Position numbers and translations under genes: made by a program | Notes under the pieces: model-generated | What the model was told of the DNA's origin: nothing | What the model saw: only the letters and a program-made list of their open reading frames with translations | Databases searched by the model: none | Shown: positions 57,490 through 64,000 of the stretch, piece after piece | How positions within the stretch are numbered: position 1 is the stretch's first letter | How the letters are laid out: every line of letters starts with the position of its first letter | DNA from: Pseudomonas sp. MTM4 | GTDB lineage: Bacteria; Pseudomonadota; Gammaproteobacteria; Pseudomonadales; Pseudomonadaceae | DNA: 64,000 bases | Assembly (NCBI RefSeq): GCF_019355055.1 | Contig: NZ_CP048411.1 | Coordinates: forward strand, 1,550,001 to 1,614,000 | Reading direction: 5' to 3'

Positions 57490-58461
57490 TCAACGTGGCC
57501 GCAATACGGACTCGAGCACCTGCAGGGCCAGATTGCCCTTGTGCGCGCCGAGCTTGACCTTGAAGGCGGGCATGCCGTTGGCGCGCATGATCATGTCATC
57601 CGGCATTTCCACCGGAATCACATCGCCCGGCTGCATGTTGAGAATGTCGCGCAGCTTCAGCTGACGCCGCACCACCGTCGCGCTGAGCGGCACGTTCACG
57701 TCGAGGACGTCTTCGCGCAAGGCGTTGACCCAGCGCTCGTCCTGATCGCTGACATCCGACTGGAAACCGGCATCGAGCATTTCGCGGATCGGCTCGATCA
57801 TCGAGTACGGCATGGTCACATGGAAGTCGCCACCGCCGCTTTCGAGCTCGATATGAAAGGTCGACACCACCACCACTTCGCTCGGGCTGACGATGTTGGC
57901 CAGCGCCGGGTTCACCTCCGAATGCACGTATTCGAAGTTGACGTCGAGCACCGCATGCCATGCTTCCTTCAGATCGACGAAGGCCTGATCCAGCACCATG
58001 CGCACGACGCGCAACTCGGTCGGCGTGAATTCGCGCCCCTCGATCTTGGCGTGGCGCCCGTCGCCGCCGAAGAAGTTGTCCACCAGCTTGAACACCAGCT
58101 TGGCGTCGAGGATGAACAGGGATGTGCCGCGCAACGGCTTGATCTTCACTAGATTGAGGCTGGTCGGTACGTACAGCGAATGCACGTACTCGCCGAATTT
58201 CATTACCTGCACGCCACCGACCGACACATCGGCCGAGCGGCGCAGCAGGTTGAACATACTGATGCGGGTGTAGCGGGCAAAACGCTCGTTGACCATCTCC
58301 AGCGTGGGCATGCGCCCGCGGACGATGCGGTCCTGGCTGGTCAGGTCGTAACTCTTGATGCTGCCCGGTTCGGAATCGCTTTCGGTATCGACCAGACCGT
58401 CGTCGACTCCATGCAGGAGCGCATCGATCTCGTCTTGCGAAAGCAGGTCTTGAACAGCCAT
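57490..58461 (-). CDS. fliM: Flagellar motor switch protein FliM
   Basis: The product has 323 residues. The N-terminal CheY-P-binding peptide LLSQDEIDALLHGVDDG is intact, the middle CheC-like domain carries ERFARYTRISMFNLLRRSADVSVG, and the C-terminal SpoA domain ends the protein. It is the receiver of CheY-P in the C-ring. It follows fliL by 12 bp. Confidence 0.98.
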   Translation of the reverse strand: MAVQDLLSQDEIDALLHGVDDGLVDTESDSEPGSIKSYDLTSQDRIVRGRMPTLEMVNERFARYTRISMFNLLRRSADVSVGGVQVMKFGEYVHSLYVPTSLNLVKIKPLRGTSLFILDAKLVFKLVDNFFGGDGRHAKIEGREFTPTELRVVRMVLDQAFVDLKEAWHAVLDVNFEYVHSEVNPALANIVSPSEVVVVSTFHIELESGGGDFHVTMPYSMIEPIREMLDAGFQSDVSDQDERWVNALREDVLDVNVPLSATVVRRQLKLRDILNMQPGDVIPVEMPDDMIMRANGMPAFKVKLGAHKGNLALQVLESVLRPR

Positions 58462-58473
58462 CTACAACGACCC

Positions 58474-59004
58474 CTATTGCAATACGAAGTTGGTGAACAG
58501 CACTTGCTCGATGGCAAGTTTGCCGATTTCCTTCTGTGCCAGCTCCTGAACGCTGGCTGTGGCCTGCTGCCGAAGCATCTCCTGCCCGACCGGTGTAGCC
58601 AGGCTGGCGAACTCCTGACTGGAAAACAGCATGACCAGTTGATTGCGCAACAGCGGCATGTGTTCCTTCAGCGCGTCGAGTGCCGCCTGATCACGCGACA
58701 TCAGCGCCACGCTAACCTGCATGTAACGCTGCCGGCCACCGGTGTTGGAAAAATTGACGATGAATGCCGGCGCCAACACTTCGTAGATCGCTGGCTGACG
58801 CAGCGGTGCAGTCGGCGTATCCGAAGCGGCTTCCGGCTGTGCTTCAGTATCGCCCCGACTCATGAAGTAGAACGTGCCGCCGATCGACAATCCGACCGCC
58901 AGCAGCAGGCCGAGTACGATCAGGACAATCAGCTTGAGCTTGCCTTTGCCACCGCTCGTAGCCGCCGGGCTCGGTACGTCTGGGGGTCCCTGTTTCTTAG
59001 CCAT
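58474..59004 (-). CDS. fliL: Flagellar basal-body-associated protein FliL
   Basis: The product has 176 residues with one membrane helix (KLIVLIVLGLLLAVGLSIGGTFYF) and a periplasmic domain with FIVNFSNTGGRQRYMQVSVALMSRD and a closing IGKLAIEQVLFTNFVLQ. It supports stators under load. It is the first gene of the fliL-to-flhB operon and has a consensus sigma-54 promoter at 59055-59071. Confidence 0.97.
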   Translation of the reverse strand: MAKKQGPPDVPSPAATSGGKGKLKLIVLIVLGLLLAVGLSIGGTFYFMSRGDTEAQPEAASDTPTAPLRQPAIYEVLAPAFIVNFSNTGGRQRYMQVSVALMSRDQAALDALKEHMPLLRNQLVMLFSSQEFASLATPVGQEMLRQQATASVQELAQKEIGKLAIEQVLFTNFVLQ

Positions 59005-59054
59005 GCCAAATATCCGTCATCACAAGGTGATTTCACTCGCAACGAAGCGCTACG

Positions 59055-59071
59055 AGCAACTGCTGTGCCAG
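59055..59071 (-). promoter_or_regulatory. Sigma-54 promoter of the fliLMNOPQR-flhB operon
   Basis: The minus strand reads TGGCACAGCAGTTGCT, matching the consensus TGGCACG-N4-TTGCW at all key bases with exact GG-N10-GC spacing. Transcription would start near 59044, about 40 nt before fliL. Confidence 0.88.
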
Positions 59072-59149
59072 TATCGGCCAGGGACGCGGAGCCGTAAACG
59101 ACTGCAACAAGCCCGCGCTGATTTGTAGACGAATAGTTGGCGCGAAGTC

Positions 59150-59290
59150 CGCGTTCGCCGCAAGGGCGCGCCTCTGACGAACAGCGTCGGCGTAGGACTA
59201 GGGCAACGGACTTTTTAGTGGGAGGCCAGACCTCCGGGTCTGGCGTTTGTGTGCAGCGTCTTGGGCCGGGCGCGAGCCCGGCTCCCTAGG
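59150..59290. repeat. REP-like units and two strong hairpins between fliK and fliL
   Basis: TTCGCCGCAAGGGCGCGCCTC (59153-59173) is an inverted REP unit and AGTGGGAGGCCAGACCTCCGG (59218 onward) a diverged forward one. The latter contains CCAGACC-TCCG-GGTCTGG, and GCCGGGC-GCGA-GCCCGGC follows at about 59265-59282. Neither hairpin has a T tract. The gap 59005-59305 otherwise holds only the fliL promoter. Confidence 0.65.
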
Positions 59291-59305
59291 TCAATCACAA
59301 AGCAC

Positions 59306-60544
59306 TCAGGCGTAGTAATCCACCAGACCGCGATCGCCCCCGGAACGGCTCGTGCTGACTTCAAGCGTGCCGCCAACGATTTCCTCATCCCCGGTAGCCG
59401 ATACGCCGGCTACGCTCCGGCTGCGCGACTCGCTACCGTCGCCCTGCCAGCCCTTGGACTGATCGGAAACATTCACATCCATGGTCATGCCCTGCTGCGC
59501 GAACATATCCCGCAGGCGCTGCATCTGCCCTTCCAATGCGTCGCGTACGCCAGCGTGAGGGCTGAGGAACGTGACCTGTGTCTGAGTCTGATCCTTGTTC
59601 ATGTCGATACGGATCTCCATACGACCCAACTCGGCGGGATCGAGCTGAATCTCAGCGGACTTGAGGTTCTGACTCGACAACCACATCACCCTGTCGACCA
59701 CCGCTTCGCTCCAGCCTGACTGCTGCATCTGCACCGGCTGGCCCGGCACCATCGTCAGCCGCTGCGCCTGCTGAGCCTGGGTCTGCTGTGCAATCGCCTG
59801 GGTCAGCGGGTTGAGCCGATTGGCCGCCATATCGGTGGCGCTCGTGCGGCTCTCCTTCGGGGCATCCAGCTTGTCCAGCAGATCACTGAAACTTTCCTCC
59901 AGCGAGAGCTCGTCGGACTCTTCCGTCAGTTCCTCGCCCACCAACAGGCTCGCCGAGAGCGTTTCCTGGGTTTGCTCGGAGGCTTCATTCGGCATCACGG
60001 CGTTGGCGAACGGACTCTTCTGAGCAGCGGATTGGATATCCAGGGAGCGCGTGCCCACCATAGCCGGCTCGGCCTCTGCTTCAGCGGACTCTACGCCGGC
60101 CTGAGTTAGCCCCAGCCCAGCCAGAAACTCGCTGCCGGTCGGCGGCTGCGTGGCCAGCGATTCGTCACTGACTGGCACCTGCCCGCCCATGCCGAACAAC
60201 AGCAACGGATCGAGCTCGGCCTCGCCATCTTGCGGGGCGTCATCGGCCATCTCGGCGTCAGCAGGCAATTCATTGCCGGCTTCGGCCACGGGCGGCTTTT
60301 CGCTGCCGCCAACCTCGGCGGTTTCCTGACTCGGCTTTTCGCCAGCCGGCTTGTCCCGGACAGGTTTTGCCGAAGAGTCCTGACGTTCGACCGGCTTGGG
60401 CTGGCGCTCCTTGGCGTAGACGTTGGCGAAGCTGGAAGGCTCGTCCCGACTGGGCTGGCGGGCGGCCTGAGGGGACGCGCCCGCTGCCTTTGCGACAGCC
60501 GTGGGAGCCTTGATGTTGAGCAATAGATCGGGGGAAACGGCCAT
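59306..60544 (-). CDS. fliK: Flagellar hook-length control protein FliK
   Basis: The product has 412 residues. The N-terminal 250 are low-complexity and acidic (Ala/Glu/Ser/Pro-rich), as in FliK rulers, and the C-terminal Flg_hook domain has LKSAEIQLDPAELGRMEIRIDM and the closing LRDMFAQQGMTMDVNV. I choose ATG 60542-60544 with GCGGAAGA before it. The in-frame TTG at 60583 falls inside the sigma-54 promoter and would not be transcribed. fliK is separated from fliL by a REP-containing gap with its own promoter. Confidence 0.95.
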   Translation of the reverse strand: MAVSPDLLLNIKAPTAVAKAAGASPQAARQPSRDEPSSFANVYAKERQPKPVERQDSSAKPVRDKPAGEKPSQETAEVGGSEKPPVAEAGNELPADAEMADDAPQDGEAELDPLLLFGMGGQVPVSDESLATQPPTGSEFLAGLGLTQAGVESAEAEAEPAMVGTRSLDIQSAAQKSPFANAVMPNEASEQTQETLSASLLVGEELTEESDELSLEESFSDLLDKLDAPKESRTSATDMAANRLNPLTQAIAQQTQAQQAQRLTMVPGQPVQMQQSGWSEAVVDRVMWLSSQNLKSAEIQLDPAELGRMEIRIDMNKDQTQTQVTFLSPHAGVRDALEGQMQRLRDMFAQQGMTMDVNVSDQSKGWQGDGSESRSRSVAGVSATGDEEIVGGTLEVSTSRSGGDRGLVDYYA

Positions 60545-60582
60545 GGGTCTTCCGCTCAGGATGATGACATTGCGTTTACTCA

Positions 60583-60598
60583 AGCAAAGTCCAGGCCA
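60583..60598 (-). promoter_or_regulatory. Sigma-54 promoter of fliK
   Basis: The minus strand reads TGGCCTGGACTTTGCT: TGGC-N7-TTGC with GG-N10-GC spacing. The start would be near 60572, giving a leader of about 28 nt and excluding the upstream TTG as the fliK start. Confidence 0.82.
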
Positions 60599-60663
60599 TA
60601 CGCTTTATAGACGCCTGTATCCGTAGCCCGGCCACCGAAGGTACACGCCAATGCACCCGCCAG

Positions 60664-61020
60664 TCAGCCGAGCCCGCCGTAGCGCTGGCGTTCGGCTCGG
60701 TAGAGAATCCGTACGATGGCAAATTCACGCTCGATGCGTTCGATCAAGTGGGGGGCTTCGTCGATCTGTTCGAGCCGCGCCGCTTCTTCCAACTGGCGAC
60801 AGAGATCCGCCAGTAACGCTGCGCCCATGTTGCTGCAACTGCCCTTGAAGCTGTGGGCAGCCTGACGCAGGTTTTCCGCCTGACCGCTGCGGCAGGCCTG
60901 CTGAAGCAACCACAGCCGCTCTTCCGAATCGACCAGAAAGGTATCCAGTAGCACCGGATACTCCGCCTCCATCACCTCTTGAAGGGTCGCCAGCACGCTA
61001 GTGTCGAGATGATCGACCAT
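60664..61020 (-). CDS. hptB: HptB-like histidine phosphotransfer protein
   Basis: The product has 118 residues, a single HPt four-helix domain with phospho-His56 in RQAAHSFKGSCSNMGAALLADLCRQLE. In Pseudomonas HptB receives phosphate from several hybrid kinases and passes it to HsbR. ATG 61018-61020 (MVDHLDTSVL) is the family start, 29 bp after hsbR. Genetic linkage with hsbR and hsbA within a flagellar block supports the name. Confidence 0.9.
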   Translation of the reverse strand: MVDHLDTSVLATLQEVMEAEYPVLLDTFLVDSEERLWLLQQACRSGQAENLRQAAHSFKGSCSNMGAALLADLCRQLEEAARLEQIDEAPHLIERIEREFAIVRILYRAERQRYGGLG

Positions 61021-61049
61021 CGATAGGCTCCTGGCTGGAAAGCAGCGAA

Positions 61050-62756
61050 TTATGCATGAGCGGCCCAATGGAACTCGACATTCAGAACCTTGCCGTCCGG
61101 CTCCCAGTAGAAGCGTTCACTCATCTGACGAATCATCCGCAGCCCCCGCCCGCCCAGGCATCCGGCACAGTACTGCTGGTCCAGCGCCCGCTGCACATCG
61201 AATCCCGGTCCGCTGTCGCGCACCGCGATGCGTAGATAGCCTCGGGTCTCTTCGGACTTGACGCTCAGCTCGATGGACACTGAGCCTTCGGTCAGCTCAC
61301 CCAGTCGCCGCTGGCGTTCCTGATAGTAGTTGGCAAAACCGTCGGCGTCGCACTTCATGGAGGAATCGAGCAGCAGCACGCCATGCTCCAGCGCATTGGC
61401 ATAAAGCTCGGTCAGCACCGTGTAAATCGCGCCGGCACGGTGGCGCAGGGGTGTTATCTGCAACAGCAGCTGCATGGTCATCGGCAGTGGGTTGTACTCG
61501 CGCAAGCTGCTGGGGCGCAGCTCGAAACTGGCGGACCAATCCCTCGCACGCAACTCTGGCGCGCCGAGTGGGAAAACAGCCGGCGATTGCGCCGCAACGG
61601 CATCCTCCGCCTCGATCATGCTCACTTCGACGAGGCTCAGGTCGTCAAGTATTTGACCGTGGAAATCATGCAGCGCGGCTTGAATTTCATCCAACAAGGT
61701 CGAGGGCTCGGTGTTGGCATCCATGACCGCCAACAGCCGCTGCTCGCCGAACAATTCATCATCGGCACTGGTGCTCTCCAGCACACCATCGGACATCAGC
61801 AGCAGGCGATCACCGATCGCCAGTGGCAAGGTCTCGAGACTGTCATCGAAATGGAGCGCATCGAGTACGCCAAGCGGCAAATGCCTGGAGCGCAGCGGCA
61901 GCCGCTCGCCCTTCGCGGCCCTGAGCAGATAACCATCCGGCAGCCCGCCGTTCCAGACGCGCAACATGCCCTGCTTGAGGTTGATATCCAGCAAGGCGGC
62001 ACAACAGAACATTTCCACCGGCAGGATCAGCTTCAACTTGGCGTTGAGCTCGCAGAGGATCTCTCCGCTGGAATAGCCTTTGGCGGTCATTCCGTAAAAG
62101 GTCTCGGCCAGCGGCATGGCACCGATGGCGGCCGGCAGCCCATGGCCGGTGAAGTCTCCCAGCAGCACGAACATCCTGCCGGCAGGCGCATGCGCGGCAA
62201 GCAGCAGGTCGCCATTGAACAGCGCGCGCGGAGACTGTCGATAACGGATGTTGGGTGCGCTCAGGCAACCGGCATGCGCCACCTTGTCGAAGATCGCCTT
62301 GGCGGCGCGTTGCTCGTCGAGCAATTGCTGATTGCGTCGCGCGATGAGATCACGCTGCTCCAGCACCGTCGCCTGCAGCCTGCGCAGACGATGCATGGCC
62401 TGGATCTTCGCTTCGAGGATGACCGGGTTGTAGGGCTTGGCGAGAAAATCATCGCCCCCCGCTTCGAGGCAGCGCACCAGCGCTTCGTGCTCGGTGAGCG
62501 AGGTGAGAAAGATGATCGGCACCAGCTCGTTGCCGGCCAGCTGTTTGATCTGCCGCGCGGCCTCGAAGCCGTCCATCACCGGCATCAGCGCGTCCATCAG
62601 CACCAGTTGTGGCCGTTCGCTCTCGAACAGTCGGACCGCTTCTGCACCGTTGGACGCCGTAGTTACACGATGCCCCTGACGACCGACGATGGCGGCCAGC
62701 AGCATGCGGTCGGCCGCGCCATCCTCGGCGATGAGTATGGAGAGCCGGCGAGGCAT
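61050..62756 (-). CDS. hsbR: HsbR-like response regulator with PP2C phosphatase and kinase domains
   Basis: The product has 568 residues with three parts: a receiver (phospho-Asp55 in LVLMDALMPVMDG), a SpoIIE/PP2C-type Ser phosphatase (FVLLGDFTGHGLPAAIGAMPLAE; LLLMSDGVLES), and a C-terminal anti-sigma-type HATPase (VLTELYANALEHGV; VRDSGPGFD; GGRGLRMIRQM). It should switch between dephosphorylating and phosphorylating the STAS protein HsbA. The stop of hsbA overlaps its ATG at 62756. Confidence 0.92.
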   Translation of the reverse strand: MPRRLSILIAEDGAADRMLLAAIVGRQGHRVTTASNGAEAVRLFESERPQLVLMDALMPVMDGFEAARQIKQLAGNELVPIIFLTSLTEHEALVRCLEAGGDDFLAKPYNPVILEAKIQAMHRLRRLQATVLEQRDLIARRNQQLLDEQRAAKAIFDKVAHAGCLSAPNIRYRQSPRALFNGDLLLAAHAPAGRMFVLLGDFTGHGLPAAIGAMPLAETFYGMTAKGYSSGEILCELNAKLKLILPVEMFCCAALLDINLKQGMLRVWNGGLPDGYLLRAAKGERLPLRSRHLPLGVLDALHFDDSLETLPLAIGDRLLLMSDGVLESTSADDELFGEQRLLAVMDANTEPSTLLDEIQAALHDFHGQILDDLSLVEVSMIEAEDAVAAQSPAVFPLGAPELRARDWSASFELRPSSLREYNPLPMTMQLLLQITPLRHRAGAIYTVLTELYANALEHGVLLLDSSMKCDADGFANYYQERQRRLGELTEGSVSIELSVKSEETRGYLRIAVRDSGPGFDVQRALDQQYCAGCLGGRGLRMIRQMSERFYWEPDGKVLNVEFHWAAHA

Positions 62757-63061
62757 CAGGCTATCGCGAACAGTTGTTCGAAATTGGATACCGAAAGGAC
62801 CTTTCGCACATCTGGGTTGCAGTTGATCAGGCGGATATCGGCCTTATCGCTGCCGGCGTGATCGCGCAGCAGCAGCAACATCCCGAGGGCCGAACTGTCG
62901 AGATAGGTCGCGCCAGCGAGGTCGATCACGTAGCGCTTGGGCGTGCAATCAGCACGCTGATAGGCATCGCGGAATGCTTGATGAGCATTGAAATCGAAGC
63001 GCCCCTGGATGGTAATCGTCAGCTCCTGTCCATCTGCCGATAGCTGTGAACTGATGGTCAT
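62756..63061 (-). CDS. hsbA: HsbA-like STAS anti-sigma-factor antagonist
   Basis: The product has 101 residues, a single STAS domain with the phosphorylatable serine in ATYLDSSALGMLLLLRDHA (Ser56 or Ser57). In Pseudomonas unphosphorylated HsbA binds the anti-sigma factor FlgM, and phosphorylated HsbA a diguanylate cyclase, which links HptB signalling to swimming or biofilm. ATG 63059-63061 follows AGGAG; the six-residue extension upstream is unsupported. Confidence 0.9.
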   Translation of the reverse strand: MTISSQLSADGQELTITIQGRFDFNAHQAFRDAYQRADCTPKRYVIDLAGATYLDSSALGMLLLLRDHAGSDKADIRLINCNPDVRKVLSVSNFEQLFAIA

Positions 63062-63205
63062 GTAGCACTCCTGATCCAAGCGGAAACGTGGCAGCCGTGT
63101 TTTGCCGGACGAACGAGGCGCATCCGCCGGCGCCTTTTAGGGCTGGCCGTACTGCAGTAAACAAACTGATGAAGATTTAGCACCCAAACCCCGGCACAGC
63201 AAGCA

Positions 63206-63658
63206 TCAATCCTGTCTGGGCCGACTTGCCAGCCGCTGCGAGAATTCGTCGAGCAGCTTTTGCTCGCGCTTGTCGGCCGCCGTTCTCGCTTCCTGAATAT
63301 AGCGATCGACCAATTTGCGCAGCCCATCGAGCCGTGCGCGTCGCTGCTGCCACTGCTCGCGGAGCTTGTCGAGATTGTTGCGATGCCAGTCGACACTGCG
63401 CTGCTGCTGAGCGATGGCCGATTCGAGCTGTGAAAGGAACCGCTGATAATTGACCAGCCATTGCCCGGATACGCCCTGGCTGCCCTGGCTCATCCATTGC
63501 TGCTGGTAGTCGCTGAAGTACTGGCGCAGCTCGCCCAACTTGGTTTCGGCCTGGGACAGTTGGGTTTGCCCCTGTCCAAATTGCCCCGCGGCGTCGCGCT
63601 CGGCCCGTTCAGCCATGTCGATCACGGGCGCCAGCCGCGCGGCACGACTCGTCGCCAA
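63206..63658 (-). CDS. fliJ: Flagellar export chaperone FliJ
   Basis: The product has 150 residues, nearly all coiled-coil helix, Gln- and Arg-rich, with the FliJ pattern RLAPVIDMAERAERDAAGQFGQGQTQLSQAETKLGELRQYF. FliJ sits in the FliI ring and helps couple ATP and proton force to export. It follows fliI by three bases, and a 144-bp gap separates it from hsbA. Confidence 0.95.
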   Translation of the reverse strand: MATSRAARLAPVIDMAERAERDAAGQFGQGQTQLSQAETKLGELRQYFSDYQQQWMSQGSQGVSGQWLVNYQRFLSQLESAIAQQQRSVDWHRNNLDKLREQWQQRRARLDGLRKLVDRYIQEARTAADKREQKLLDEFSQRLASRPRQD

Positions 63659-63661
63659 GGT

Positions 63662-64000
63662 TTAGCCTGCGGCCTTGGGATTGAAGACGTTGATCAGTGC
63701 GACCTCGCTCTGCGCCAGGGGTTCGGCTTCGTCCAGACCCTGCCGGAGATAGCGGACCATCTCCGCCTGCCTCGCGATGGCCAGATCGGTTTCCGGATCG
63801 CCACCCGGTACGTACGCGCCGACGCTGATCAGATCGCGGCTCTGCTGATAGCGCGACCACAGCTGCTTGAACCGCTGCGAGCTGCGCACATGTTCGGGAC
63901 TGACCACCTGCGGCATGACCCGGCTGATAGAGGCCTCGATGTCGATCGCCGGGTAATGGCCCTCTTCAGCCAGCCGTCGCGACAACACGATGTGGCCGTC
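63662..64000 (-). CDS. fliI: Flagellum-specific ATP synthase FliI (C-terminal 112 residues)
   Basis: The visible part begins within DGHIVLSRRLAEEGHYPAIDIEASISRVMPQVVSPEH, a hallmark of the FliI/F1-beta-like ATPase C-terminal domain, and runs to KAAG with a helical bundle (AREAEMVRYLRQGLDEAEPL-like). The Walker motifs lie outside the window. FliI powers early steps of export with FliH and FliJ. Confidence 0.96.
   Translation of the reverse strand, partial: DGHIVLSRRLAEEGHYPAIDIEASISRVMPQVVSPEHVRSSQRFKQLWSRYQQSRDLISVGAYVPGGDPETDLAIARQAEMVRYLRQGLDEAEPLAQSEVALINVFNPKAAG

Noticed and set aside
61383..62861. 492-codon plus-strand frame
   Set aside because: It is antisense to hsbR, which has complete receiver, phosphatase and ATPase domains.
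63100..63205. Possible small gene between hsbA and fliJ
   Set aside because: No start with a ribosome site and no conserved peptide is visible; frames here are short shadows.

Overview
The window looks like a chromosomal stretch from a GC-rich gammaproteobacterium of the Pseudomonadaceae, most likely the Pseudomonas stutzeri (Stutzerimonas) group. This is inferred from the earP-efp pair with an Arg-type EF-P, the FleQ/FleS/FleR flagellar cascade, the chemotaxis cluster that carries ParC, ParP, MotC and MotD, the class II DAHP synthase, a REP-associated RAYT transposase with Pseudomonas-type REP palindromes, and protein sequences close to those I recall from Pseudomonas. I could run no database search.

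Layout. 0-5.7 kb: the start of a Wzz O-antigen chain-length gene (runs off the left edge), ihfB, a RAYT transposase flanked by REP arrays, the DEAD-box helicase deaD and a spermidine-synthase-like gene. 5.8-13.1 kb: class II DAHP synthase, a tandemly duplicated intergenic repeat, an SLC13/DASS transporter behind a nested palindromic operator, efp with its modifying enzyme earP, the 4.5S RNA and a renalase-like flavoprotein. 13.1-23 kb: a ZIP metal transporter, a tRNA-Glu/tRNA-Gly operon, GST, a DUF815 ATPase, glutathione peroxidase and msrB, alaA, htpX, a DUF2959 lipoprotein and tpm. 23-28 kb: fleR, fleS, fleQ and a lone fliT. 28-35.5 kb: the complete ccmABCDEFGHI cytochrome c maturation operon, followed by a small lipoprotein gene. 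35.6-64 kb: a divergent second FliK/FhlB pair, then one long leftward flagellar and chemotaxis block. Read in its direction of transcription the block is fliI(partial)-fliJ-hsbA-hsbR-hptB-fliK-fliLMNOPQR-flhB-(sodC, opposite strand)-flhA-flhF-fleN-fliA-cheY-cheZ-cheA-cheB-motC-motD-parC-parP-cheW-DUF2802, ending with a rhodanese gene.

How the genes work together. FleQ and RpoN should switch on fleSR and the class II/III flagellar operons. I see good sigma-54 (GG-N10-GC) sites before fleS, fliK, fliL and flhA. FleN counters FleQ, FlhF places the single polar flagellum, FliA drives late genes, and a near-consensus sigma-28 site lies just before the isolated fliT. ParC/ParP should hold the chemotaxis array at the pole. 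HptB-HsbR-HsbA is a phosphorelay and partner-switch module linked to the motility/biofilm decision.

Most interesting points. (1) A palindromic MITE-like element present as two near-full copies and one remnant; the two copies differ by paired, structure-preserving changes, and each abuts the Shine-Dalgarno sequence of a gene (msrB, cheB). (2) A perfect 11-bp hairpin that buries the deaD start codon and overlaps an 11-codon upstream ORF. (3) The RAYT/REP array with a 109-bp period next to an ihfB that lacks its usual rpsA neighbour. (4) A lone fliT with its own sigma-28 promoter. (5) A nested operator before the DASS transporter gene.
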